From Stentor roeselii (taxonomy: Eukaryota > Ciliophora > Heterotrichea > Heterotrichida > Stentoridae): a stretch of 64,000 nt of DNA. The stretch lies in NCBI GenBank assembly GCA_006503475.1, contig RSEH01000157.1, positions 48,820-112,819 of the forward strand, written 5' to 3'. This document shows positions 21,144 through 29,452 of the stretch, piece by piece (the first letter of the stretch is position 1; each line of letters opens with the position of its first letter). The translations under genes and the position numbers were made by a program. The notes under the pieces are model-generated. The model saw nothing but the letters and a program-made list of their open reading frames with translations. It ran no database searches and was not told where the DNA came from.

Positions 21144-21614
21144 CTAATCAATCACATTCATATTCAGACAGTTTTCGCACCGGCATAAGGCACTGCAGCC
21201 GATGCCGTTGAGGAAACATTCGCAGTACTTCTTCTTGCATCCTGACCTTTTGCAGTTGCAGCCCCGAGTGCCAGTGAGCCTCGAATGCACAAAAGCTGTC
21301 GGGTTTTTTTCTAGAACTAATGTTCTAGCCTTGTTTCTTGACTCGAATCGTTCGTTGTTGTTGCAGTTCTTACACTTGCAGCCTTTGCCACAAAAGTTCC
21401 CGTTCGCAAAACACTCGCAGTAGAGCTTTATGCACTTTGTCCTAAGACAATTACAGCCGACTACTGGGATTCTTGTTTTACAGTCACTCATTTCGGGTTC
21501 TGGGATTTTTGCTACCAGATCGGAGAACTCGGGGATGCTGTTTGACATGAGTTCTGAATATGCTGAATCAAGGAAATCCTTGAATAAAAAATCATCGACC
21601 AGATCAAATTCCAT
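21144..21614 (-). CDS. Tesmin/LIN54-type CRC domain DNA-binding protein
   Basis: The most likely start is the ATG at 21614 (MEFDLVDDF), giving 156 residues. Two cysteine-rich CXC motifs, GCNCLRTKCIKLYCECF... and GCNCKRSGCKKKYCECF..., are joined by the conserved hinge R-N-K-A-R...L-x-x-N-P-x-A-F. This is the CRC domain of tesmin/TSO1/LIN54 proteins, in which each motif binds zinc and a tyrosine contacts DNA at CHR-like TTYRAA sites. Family members regulate cell-cycle genes as part of DREAM/MuvB complexes. This protein is short, essentially a bare CRC domain with an acidic N-terminal tail, so it probably acts as a minimal DNA-binding factor. Confidence 0.88.
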   Translation of the reverse strand: MEFDLVDDFLFKDFLDSAYSELMSNSIPEFSDLVAKIPEPEMSDCKTRIPVVGCNCLRTKCIKLYCECFANGNFCGKGCKCKNCNNNERFESRNKARTLVLEKNPTAFVHSRLTGTRGCNCKRSGCKKKYCECFLNGIGCSALCRCENCLNMNVID

Positions 21615-21676
21615 TAGAGCCACTATTAGATTTTTTAAAAAAAAAAAAAACTCGCATTCAATCTAAAAATAATTAT

Positions 21677-23182
21677 CTAATATTTTGATGGAGACTTTGG
21701 AGTCACTTCATCAACAAACTCAGTGAAAGACACTCTTCCGTCCTTATCCTTATCATATCGATCCATGAGGCTTTCCACATCCTTAGCAGTGGCAAAGATG
21801 CCATGTTGTTCAAGTAAAAACTGAAATTCACTGTACGTAATATATCCATTTCTATCTTTATCAACCGCCATAAAAGCATCATGCAAACTAATCGAAGGTC
21901 TTCTAGCAAGTCGATGCCTCAAGCTTTCAGCGACATTTTCACTTTCCAAATGAAGTCTAAGCACTTTTTTCAATTTAAAACTTGTATCCACTGAGAACAC
22001 CCTTCTCCTCTCATGTCTCGGAACATTTAAAGCATTACGATTGCTAAGAATTCTCGAATACTCAATTTCCTTAGGAGTGAACAGTTTCGAGAATTCACTA
22101 TACGTCAATCTTCGATTATTCAACGAAGAATAATGTTTAAACAACAAGCTAGTCTCTTCCCTGCTAGGCCTTATTCCAAGTTCAACTAAAGTATCATCTA
22201 AGTCAAACTCTCCAACATATCCAATATCATTCACATCAAACATCTGAAAAGCATCAAGTAAATTAAAATCCGAGCAAAGAGCGACATCTTTTTTCGCCGT
22301 GTTTAAATCACGTTCCAAGTTGATTTGTTGAAAGAAAATATTCACTAGTTCTGACTCTTCTCCTACAGTCAAAGGTGAAGCACGCACGTAACTTGACCTT
22401 GAGAAACTTTCACTTGGAAGATAAGAACGAGTCGGACTTTCAGTCCTCCTCAACGGCGAAGAGTGTCTCAAAGGACTTGACCTGCTCGGGGACCGTCTTG
22501 GAGAACCCGGCGGTTCTTGAGTCCTTAAAAAATCTGAGAATTCCGAGTAACTCAATCTTTCATCACCGTCAACATCAACCCTTCTCAAAACCGCATCAAT
22601 ATCATCATCAAGTGCAAATTTTCCATTTCTCTTCAAAAAATCTTTAATTTTTTCCCTTGAAATCGAATTCGTACTCGGAAAGTCCAAAATAGAAAAAGCA
22701 CTAATCGATGAAAAATCAGGTCTTAAGGCCAAGTCACGTCTTCCAATTTCTAAAGTTCTTTGAAAGTTGAGTTCTTTTTCAATCAAACGTGCCAATTGTA
22801 ACTCAGCGTCAAGTGAAAGACGAAGAAAAGGCCCGCGGTTTAAAGCCAAGTCACGTAAGACGAGACTAGTTGAAGGAAGGACTAGTTGATGGAACTCGTT
22901 TATTGTCAGTCTTCCGTCTTGGTCAGAGTCGTATTGCTTTATCAGCGGAAGCAACTCGCTTGAGGCACTTGCGATCCGGTTTCTTTCTAGGAAATCACGG
23001 ATGTCCAGGTAGGAAATGTTTCCTAAGGATAAACGGTCGATTGAACGAAAGGCTGTGGAAGGCTCGAAATCTCGGTTTTCTGAGAGTTGAATTCGATTTC
23101 GCTCGATTTCTTTTTCGCCTTCTATCACTGAGATGAGAAAGTTTGATAACCGCCTTTCTGTTTCTAGACTTAAACTTGCCAT
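21677..23182 (-). CDS. Four-module EF-hand calcium-binding protein
   Basis: 501 residues in four repeats of about 100 (roughly 1-110, 122-220, 275-370, 402-501). Each begins with a helical stretch of the pattern L..L...E...ER.L...K..LA....F....AF, followed by an EF-hand pair. Canonical 12-residue loops with Asp at 1, 3 and 5 and Glu at 12 are at 84-95, 203-214, 441-452 and 477-488; their partners (around 50, 316, 352) are degenerate. A Ser/Arg/Pro-rich linker lies at about 222-270. It is intracellular, with no signal peptide. Multi-EF-hand proteins are common in ciliates with contractile or cortical calcium responses, so a calcium-sensing cortical role is plausible but inferred. Confidence 0.82.
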   Translation of the reverse strand: MASLSLETERRLSNFLISVIEGEKEIERNRIQLSENRDFEPSTAFRSIDRLSLGNISYLDIRDFLERNRIASASSELLPLIKQYDSDQDGRLTINEFHQLVLPSTSLVLRDLALNRGPFLRLSLDAELQLARLIEKELNFQRTLEIGRRDLALRPDFSSISAFSILDFPSTNSISREKIKDFLKRNGKFALDDDIDAVLRRVDVDGDERLSYSEFSDFLRTQEPPGSPRRSPSRSSPLRHSSPLRRTESPTRSYLPSESFSRSSYVRASPLTVGEESELVNIFFQQINLERDLNTAKKDVALCSDFNLLDAFQMFDVNDIGYVGEFDLDDTLVELGIRPSREETSLLFKHYSSLNNRRLTYSEFSKLFTPKEIEYSRILSNRNALNVPRHERRRVFSVDTSFKLKKVLRLHLESENVAESLRHRLARRPSISLHDAFMAVDKDRNGYITYSEFQFLLEQHGIFATAKDVESLMDRYDKDKDGRVSFTEFVDEVTPKSPSKY

Positions 23183-23413
23183 TTATGGCTAACGGTCAAG
23201 ACGTTGATTGGATTTTGAAGGGTTGGTAGGGATGAGGATTAGGAAGGAAGGATGGAAGAGTTTGAAGAGAATGGGATTTAATGGGGTTTTAGAAGGGTTT
23301 TGAGGGGTTTGGATTTTTTTGGTTTTTTTGGGTTTCGGTGGATTTTGGAGATTTGGAAGGTTTTGAGAGGTTGGGGTGGGTTAAGTTCAGGTAATATTTG
23401 ATAAACTATTAAA

Positions 23414-24649
23414 ATGACTGACGAGGTTCTCACTCTCATCGCGATTACCCCATCAAACTTCATGGAAGGTTCTTGCTTAACTTCCGACGTGATTCTCTTA
23501 ACCCGAGACTGTTTCCAAGTAACCAAAATTCAGCTTTCCTGTTACTCAAGCCACATGTCAAATTACCTCCCAAAGAGTAAAATCTCAACAATGCAAGAAA
23601 TAAACTCATCTCTCGACAACCCCGAATTTTTCAGTAAAGTCCGAGAAGTAAAATTTATTCAGTTAGCAAACGGTTTCGAAACTTCATCAAATTTGGCTCT
23701 AATCAAAACAGGTTGTTTCCTGTTATCCAAAAAACTAGTCACGTAATCAAAGAGCAGGACTGAGATACTAAGAAAGACCTTCAAGACCTACGTGCTTTTC
23801 GATACCCAAACCTCTAGAAACGGCCTTCCTGCAAAGGCAAAAAAGATTTTAAGAGCCCTGGTTAATATGAATCGATTTTTTCCTTTGAACCTGATCCAAA
23901 CCTGGCTTGATTACAACCTTTCCATGATGAAATTCACAGAAAAAATGCTTCCACATGAGTTTTTATTTCTTGTCGCGAATTCACAGGATCGACTGAAACT
24001 TATCAGTCAAAATTTTCAAACGAATTTCGATTTAAGCAAAGACCACATCGGAGTTTTTTCCCTTGATAACACCCTGGAAACCCACCCAAATCAAGACTTT
24101 CGACTTGAAAATGCTTTTCCTAAATTTTCAAAAATCGTTTTTGACTTTGATAAAAAATTGCTGTTTCCACCAACTCCTCCTCCGAAGGTCGCTTTGAGGA
24201 AACATCGGCAATTCACTGAAAATGAAACAGTTCGAAAATTTAAAGAACTTTTAAAAGACCCTCAGTTAATTTTTCAAGTGAAGTCAGCGATAAGCAACTC
24301 TCGTTCTTTAATACATAAGTCTCAAAACAATAATGCGAAATTTTCATATATTCAATATCGAAAGAAAAAAGGTGTTATGGGAAGTCTTGAAAGTTCAAGA
24401 GTTAATCTTTCTAAAACAGTGACTAGAGATTATTCTTATATATCGAAAGACGAAACTTTAAAAGAGCTTTTTGGTCTTAAGCAAGAAATAGCGAAGTTTA
24501 GTTCTAGACCTGTGTCAGCGAGTACCACGAATACAAGACCTACGCGGAGCCGTCCCCAGACAGGGAAAAGACCATTGACAGGAGGTTCTTTGGCGAGTAC
24601 AGTGCCGATAAGCCACGACCTGTTAAATGTAAAGTCTCTTAGATTATAA
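23414..24649 (+). CDS. Conserved-looking protein of unknown function, one 15-nt intron
   Basis: Exon 1 (23414-23742) and exon 2 (23758-24649) join after removal of GTAATCAAAGAGCAG, giving ...KLVT-TEILRKTFKTY... and a 406-residue protein. The first 300 residues look globular, with alternating hydrophobic segments (FIQLANGFETSSNLALI, YVLFDTQTSRNGLP). The last 60 are Arg/Ser/Thr/Pro-rich and disordered. I see no catalytic motif, zinc cluster or membrane span, and I do not recognise the family. Its stop lies 6 bp from the stop of the convergent kelch-BTB gene. Confidence 0.7.
23743..23757 (+). other. 15-nt intron
   Basis: GTAATCAAAGAGCAG lies within a codon (AC|G). Removal joins the 110-codon and 285-codon frames. 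Retention creates ACG TAA, an immediate stop. Confidence 0.85.
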
Positions 24650-24655
24650 TAAACA

Positions 24656-26152
24656 CTATCTTTTATTCAGGATCTCCAGGACCAGCTCAACATTTGCCCT
24701 CGCCATCTGCCTAAACCCTGCACTTTTACTAACCTTATCAAAGTTTTCAACAATAAACTCTAAAGTCGCTTCTTTCAAACTCTGTATACTATGCATATCC
24801 GCCGCGAGATGAATCATAGAAGCATTTTCCACATCAATAGAAGCTAAAATATTTTGTTCTGAAATCTTTTTCAGCCTATCTAAACAAAGCAAGTCAGCAG
24901 CTTCTAAGATTTCCAAGGCAGTTTCAGGGTTATTTTCAATTGAGTCTGTGTAAAGATACTTTAAAATTTCCCAAAATATCTGAAAGGAAATATTATTGAT
25001 AGTGATTTCCTTCGAGCTGCTTTCAATCATGTTTCCCAAGAACATAGCTTCGAAGTATTTAGACCTGCTGAGGATGAACTTATGAGCAGGTATGGGTCTT
25101 CCTTCAATGACAAGTGTCACGTCGCTGTACTTCGGGTTGCCTACCATGCTTCCTAATTCATTGACCAGGGTGCTAGGAGGAACTTCAGAATTTTCTAATT
25201 CAAACATGAAAGCCCTGAAGTCATTTAACCTCTGAGTCCCGTCATATCCTCCAAAGACATAAAATCCTTTCTTATAAGCGACTCCGACATGACAAAACCT
25301 TGAACAAGGAGGAGTACCTCCAGTGGAACATACAGGGATCCACTTCTGTTCATCAAACTTGTACTCATAAAAGTCACTTCTCGCATTACCTGTACTTCCA
25401 CCAAAGATAAATAATGAACTCTTATAAGCCACTGCAACGTGTGAGTCTCTTGCACTTGGAGGGTTTCCAATAGTTTCAATTTCAGTCCAAGTTTCATTTG
25501 TAAAGCTCCAGGCATAAAAGTCATTAAGTTGCCTTGCGCCATCATGTCCTCCAAACACAATCATTTTATCAGCGACAACAGTAGCAGTAGTTCTATATCT
25601 AGGTTTAGGCCAACTTTCATTAGTCCCAAGTGAATCAGTCACGATTTTCCAGCAGTTGCTAGAAAAGTCGTATTTATGAAAGTCATTTCGATAAAGTCCG
25701 TCATATCCAGCGAAGACATACATGCATCCTTCATAAACAACAGCGGCATGTGAATGTCTTGAAGAAGGAGGATTTCCAGTACTTTGGACTTCCTTCCAAG
25801 AACTAGTCAGGGTGTTAAACTCGTAAAAGTCGTTCACCCTGTTGTACCCGTCGTATCCCCCGTTGATAAAGACTGACTTGTTGAAAACCACAGAAACATG
25901 GCGGTCTCGAGGCGAAGGGGTCTGGTCAGTGGCAGGAACAACGCTCCATTCAAGTGAAGAGAAGTTAAATTTGCAGAATTCATTTGTCCGCTGCACACCA
26001 TCATAACCTCCGAATAGGTATAAACAGTTGTCAAGGACTACCCCTGTATGCAATGATCTTTGACATGGAGCACGGTTCACTGCAGGGACTTTACTCCAGC
26101 ACCAAGCCTTGTTTTCAATTACTTCTTCTTGCGGGTGCTTTGATTCTGCCAT
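24656..26152 (-). CDS. Kelch-repeat BTB/POZ protein
   Basis: 498 residues. Six kelch repeats cover about 15-330, each with the G-G-Y-D-G / G-G-H-D-G turn and a following W (YLFGGYDGVQRTNEF, FGGHDGARQLNDF, FGGYDGTQRLNDF). A BTB/POZ domain follows (about 345-450: YSDVTLVIEGRPIPAHKFIL, a typical BTB start) and then helical BACK-like sequence to the end. The kelch-then-BTB order is that of LZTR1-type and plant/protist proteins rather than the animal KLHL order. The family serves as substrate adaptors for cullin-3 ubiquitin ligases, and the BTB dimerises and binds CUL3. The substrate is unknown. ATG in a TTTTAAATGG context. Confidence 0.88.
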   Translation of the reverse strand: MAESKHPQEEVIENKAWCWSKVPAVNRAPCQRSLHTGVVLDNCLYLFGGYDGVQRTNEFCKFNFSSLEWSVVPATDQTPSPRDRHVSVVFNKSVFINGGYDGYNRVNDFYEFNTLTSSWKEVQSTGNPPSSRHSHAAVVYEGCMYVFAGYDGLYRNDFHKYDFSSNCWKIVTDSLGTNESWPKPRYRTTATVVADKMIVFGGHDGARQLNDFYAWSFTNETWTEIETIGNPPSARDSHVAVAYKSSLFIFGGSTGNARSDFYEYKFDEQKWIPVCSTGGTPPCSRFCHVGVAYKKGFYVFGGYDGTQRLNDFRAFMFELENSEVPPSTLVNELGSMVGNPKYSDVTLVIEGRPIPAHKFILSRSKYFEAMFLGNMIESSSKEITINNISFQIFWEILKYLYTDSIENNPETALEILEAADLLCLDRLKKISEQNILASIDVENASMIHLAADMHSIQSLKEATLEFIVENFDKVSKSAGFRQMARANVELVLEILNKR

Positions 26153-26201
26153 TTAAAAGTTTATTTTTAGATGATAACGATGAGATGTTTATATTTGGAA
26201 G

Positions 26202-26783
26202 ATGGAAATCAAAAAAACTTTGCAAATTTCTGCGTTGAAGGGAAAAGTGAATAGAAATTCGGTTTTTAACTTGGATAAGGTTATTGATAGGAAAGTTTCA
26301 GCGGAATCGCTTTATTCAAGTGGACTTAGTCCGAGTGTCTCTTTGCCTGAACATTCTTCTAGTCTTGACTCGGTTGATATTGATAAAATCAATGAGATCA
26401 ATAAAGAATTAAGTGAATTGATCAACTCAAGACTTACTGCTTTTGCTTATTTTGAAGAAGTGGATAAGGGGAATAGGAAAATTTTTAAAAAAGATGAAAA
26501 AAGTGGATTGGATAGTTTTTTGGATTGTGAAAAAGAACCGGATGAGTCTAGGACTGGAGATGCTACTGTCAGTTTTTCGGAAACTTATAAAAAATTGCAT
26601 GGGCTTAAGAGGATTTATGAAAATAAGAAAAAAAGACTTAGTCAAACTACTGAAGAACTTGAAAAACTTCTTGATGAAGAAAGTGATTTGAATTCAAGAC
26701 TTACTAGAATTGAAAATAAAGTCACTAACGCTTTTCTAGGCATTAAGGAGAAGAATAATGGATGTCGCTGTAAGATTTGCTAA
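26202..26783 (+). CDS. Short coiled-coil protein with C-terminal CaaX-like box, copy 1
   Basis: 193 residues, paralogous to the next gene (INEINKELSELINSRLTAFAYFEEV here, with a near-identical segment there). The N-terminus is Ser-rich and probably flexible. The middle and C-terminal parts are charged helices predicted as coiled coil. The last residues are GCRCKIC: the final four, CKIC, fit a CaaX prenylation box, and a second Cys two residues upstream could be palmitoylated. A membrane-tethered adaptor is therefore plausible. The start lies 49 bp from that of the divergent kelch-BTB gene. The family is not recognised. Confidence 0.65.
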   Translation: MEIKKTLQISALKGKVNRNSVFNLDKVIDRKVSAESLYSSGLSPSVSLPEHSSSLDSVDIDKINEINKELSELINSRLTAFAYFEEVDKGNRKIFKKDEKSGLDSFLDCEKEPDESRTGDATVSFSETYKKLHGLKRIYENKKKRLSQTTEELEKLLDEESDLNSRLTRIENKVTNAFLGIKEKNNGCRCKIC

Positions 26784-26997
26784 TGTGAGATTCTTAAGTA
26801 TTCTAATAAAAATAGTTGCTATCTAATAAAAAAAATGATAAAAATTTAATCCTTATAAATCCTTCAAACATTTCAATAATCCTTTAAAATTTTTTCTAAT
26901 TTTTCCCTTTTTCTTAGAAATACTTAAATTTTTTCTTCAATCTACCCAAATTCTCATTAACCACATTGAAGCTAATCCAATATAAAATTAAAAAAAC

Positions 26998-27585
26998 ATG
27001 GAAAACAACTTGGCAGTGCCCAACAACGATTCCGACCCCAGCAGACGTCGAAGTTCTTTCCTTCCATTCGACTTCTCAGAGACTCAAAGAAGGTCACCCG
27101 ACTCTCTTTATTCAAGTCTAAACAGTTTAAGCATCTCAATATCAGGAAGCAGTTCAAGTGCCGACTCAATCACAGTCGGAAAGATCCAAAACATCAACAA
27201 AGAACTAATCGAGTTGATTTCCTCAAGACTGACGGCATTTGCTTACTTCGGAGAAGTTCAAAATCCAGAAATAAATCAAAAAGTTCAACTTCAATCATCA
27301 ATAAACGGAATAGAAGACCTTAAAACCTCTCTTTTAAATGAACTTTCAGATAAATCCCCTCAAAACGTCTTGATTGTCACAAGTTTCTTGAAAGAACTAA
27401 GTGATCTTCAGAGACTTTACTCAAGAGAACTGGAAAAACTTAGAGATAATCAAGAAGAACTTGAAACTCTTGAAAATGAAGAAATTGAGTTAAATTCTCG
27501 TCTTCATAACATAGAAAACAAGTTTTCACATATGACTCTTGAGACTCAAGGACAAAAAACGACCTGCCGATGCGAAATAATATAG
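26998..27585 (+). CDS. Short coiled-coil protein with C-terminal CaaX-like box, copy 2
   Basis: 195 residues, tandem paralog of the preceding gene. Shared features are the SPDSLYSSLNSLSIS/SAESLYSSGLSPSVS N-terminal motif, the INKELIELISSRLTAFAYF core, the LKELSDLQRLY helix and a C-terminal double-Cys tail, here TCRCEII. CEII fits a CaaX box with a terminal Ile, which usually favours geranylgeranylation, whereas copy 1 ends in Cys. The conserved tail in two otherwise diverged copies suggests that the lipid anchor matters. Its stop is 7 bp from the stop of the convergent ABC transporter gene. Confidence 0.65.
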   Translation: MENNLAVPNNDSDPSRRRSSFLPFDFSETQRRSPDSLYSSLNSLSISISGSSSSADSITVGKIQNINKELIELISSRLTAFAYFGEVQNPEINQKVQLQSSINGIEDLKTSLLNELSDKSPQNVLIVTSFLKELSDLQRLYSRELEKLRDNQEELETLENEEIELNSRLHNIENKFSHMTLETQGQKTTCRCEII

Positions 27586-27592
27586 AAAGTTA

Positions 27593-29440
27593 TTAATTTT
27601 GTTTCTTAATAAATTTGTTCCACAATTCAAAATACTTACTTTTTTCATTCCTAAGAAGTTCTTCATGAGTTCCACTTTCACATATTTTTCCTCCATCAAT
27701 AACAAAGATTTTATCAACAAACATCGTTGTGCTAAGTCGATGACTGTTAAAAATAACGGTTTTGTCCTTTATAAGTCTTTTCAGTGTTGTTAGAATTTCT
27801 TGCTCGTTGTGTGAGTCCATCGCACTTGTGAACTCATCTAACAAGATAAATTTTGACTCTCGCAAAAGGCCTCGAGCCAAGATAAGTCTTTGTCGCTCGC
27901 CACCTGAAAGCTTTGAACCTAATTCGCCGACTAGACTTTCATAACCTTCTGGAAATTCTAAAATTCTTGAATGGATGTTCGCCGCTTTGCATGCGTTTTG
28001 AACTTCTTCTAGTGATGCACTTGGGTTACCGTATCGGACGTTGTATAATATTGTGTCGTTGAAAAGGACTGGGGTTTGGGGAACTATTGTGAATAACTTA
28101 CGGAATGAATCGAGCTTTAAAGATTTTAGGTCTTGACCGTCGAGAAGGATTCGACCTGAGGATGGGTCGACTAGACGGTAGATTAGTCGGAAGAGACTGG
28201 ACTTGCCACAGCCACTTTCCCCAACAAATGCATTAGTACTTCCAGGTTCAATATGAAGATCCAAGCCCTGAAAAACATTTTTCCCAACAGAATAATCCAA
28301 CTGTTCAATTTGCAACCTTCCTCCAAGATACTGATAGTCCTTCGCATCCTGTGATTCCACAACCCTCGACTTAATATCAAGTATTCCAAGTAAATCATTA
28401 ATTTCAACTTGTGACTCAATCATTTCCCTATAAATAGTTCCCATCAAGTTAAGTGGTCCATACAAATTAATAAAAAGTGACTGTATCAAGAAAATATCTC
28501 CAATAGTCATAGTACCAGCCTTTACCTGTGCGACAGCCAAAAGCAAGTTAATTCCAAGTCCAGCATTAAAAATAACCTGTTGTCCAAAATTAAGCAAAGA
28601 CAAAGTTTTCGTGATATTTATCGTTCCTTCAAGTTTCCTATTCAAATAATAAGAATATCTTTCCTTTTCCAGTTTTTCATTATTCATATATTTAACAGTT
28701 TCATAGTTACTCATACTTTCATTAATAACAAAATCCAAAGACTTGTTTCTTCTTTTCTGTTCCATGATGATCTTATTTCGATATCCAGTATATTTCGTAG
28801 TAAACAAATAGTAAGTCGCTACCGTTCCCCCCAGGGTGTAAAAATAAGGCAATCCACAAGAGTACAAAACGACTCCACTAGCAAGTAAAAACTCGAAAAA
28901 GGTAGGAAATATATAAAGCATTGTAAATTTCAAATAAGACTCAATTCCTTTCATCGACCTGTCCACTGAATACAAAGTCAATCTTGTGCTTTCCTGATGA
29001 AAAATATAGTCCAAGCTATGCAAATGAGAAAAAACTTTTGTGCTCACCTCGCTCATCGCGTTTGACAAGACCTTCGTGAACAACGCTGCCCTTAACTCAT
29101 TAATCCCTGCAACCAAAGCGCGACTTGCCGCATAAGCCAGAAAAATGGATCCAGAGTAAAAAATTACAGGATTATCAGCAGCTAAAGAGTCAACCGCTTC
29201 TTTTAATATAAACGGCACATAAGCATTTAAAGACTTATTCGCGAATAACAAAGCGACAGTCGCCCAAGTCACTTGCCTGATTTTTCTCTCTTGAGGAAAA
29301 AGATAAGGCCAGATAAATTTTACTGTTTCTCTAGTTGAGTAGTTTTTACTTCTTTCCTTCTCTACAAACCTCGGCAGGTAAATCTTCGGGTTTCGCTTCA
29401 AAGGACCTTTAAAACCAATTCTTAAAAGCTTGGACAACAT
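27593..29440 (-). CDS. ATM1: ATM1/ABCB7-type mitochondrial ABC half-transporter
   Basis: 615 residues. A basic, acid-poor N-terminus (MLSKLLRIGFKGPLKR) looks like a mitochondrial presequence. A six-helix type-I exporter domain follows (about 55-340), then a nucleotide-binding domain with Walker A GESGCGKSS (about 406), Q-loop VPQTPVLF, signature LSGGERQRLILARG (about 508), Walker B FILLDEF (about 530) and an H-loop NSHR. The family exports a glutathione-linked sulfur or Fe-S precursor from mitochondria for cytosolic iron-sulfur assembly. The YxxETVKYxNNE segment (SNYETVKYMNNE) is a hallmark of ATM1/HMT1 members and separates them from MDR-type pumps. The start codon is 12 bp from that of the divergent kinesin-like gene. 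Confidence 0.88.
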   Translation of the reverse strand: MLSKLLRIGFKGPLKRNPKIYLPRFVEKERSKNYSTRETVKFIWPYLFPQERKIRQVTWATVALLFANKSLNAYVPFILKEAVDSLAADNPVIFYSGSIFLAYAASRALVAGINELRAALFTKVLSNAMSEVSTKVFSHLHSLDYIFHQESTRLTLYSVDRSMKGIESYLKFTMLYIFPTFFEFLLASGVVLYSCGLPYFYTLGGTVATYYLFTTKYTGYRNKIIMEQKRRNKSLDFVINESMSNYETVKYMNNEKLEKERYSYYLNRKLEGTINITKTLSLLNFGQQVIFNAGLGINLLLAVAQVKAGTMTIGDIFLIQSLFINLYGPLNLMGTIYREMIESQVEINDLLGILDIKSRVVESQDAKDYQYLGGRLQIEQLDYSVGKNVFQGLDLHIEPGSTNAFVGESGCGKSSLFRLIYRLVDPSSGRILLDGQDLKSLKLDSFRKLFTIVPQTPVLFNDTILYNVRYGNPSASLEEVQNACKAANIHSRILEFPEGYESLVGELGSKLSGGERQRLILARGLLRESKFILLDEFTSAMDSHNEQEILTTLKRLIKDKTVIFNSHRLSTTMFVDKIFVIDGGKICESGTHEELLRNEKSKYFELWNKFIKKQN

Positions 29441-29452
29441 TTATGCCGTATA
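29441..29452. promoter_or_regulatory. 12-bp spacer between two divergent start codons
   Basis: The sequence TTATGCCGTATA is all that separates the ABC transporter ATG from the kinesin-like ATG. Both 5' leaders must be extremely short, or the transcripts must overlap the opposite gene. Confidence 0.6.
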
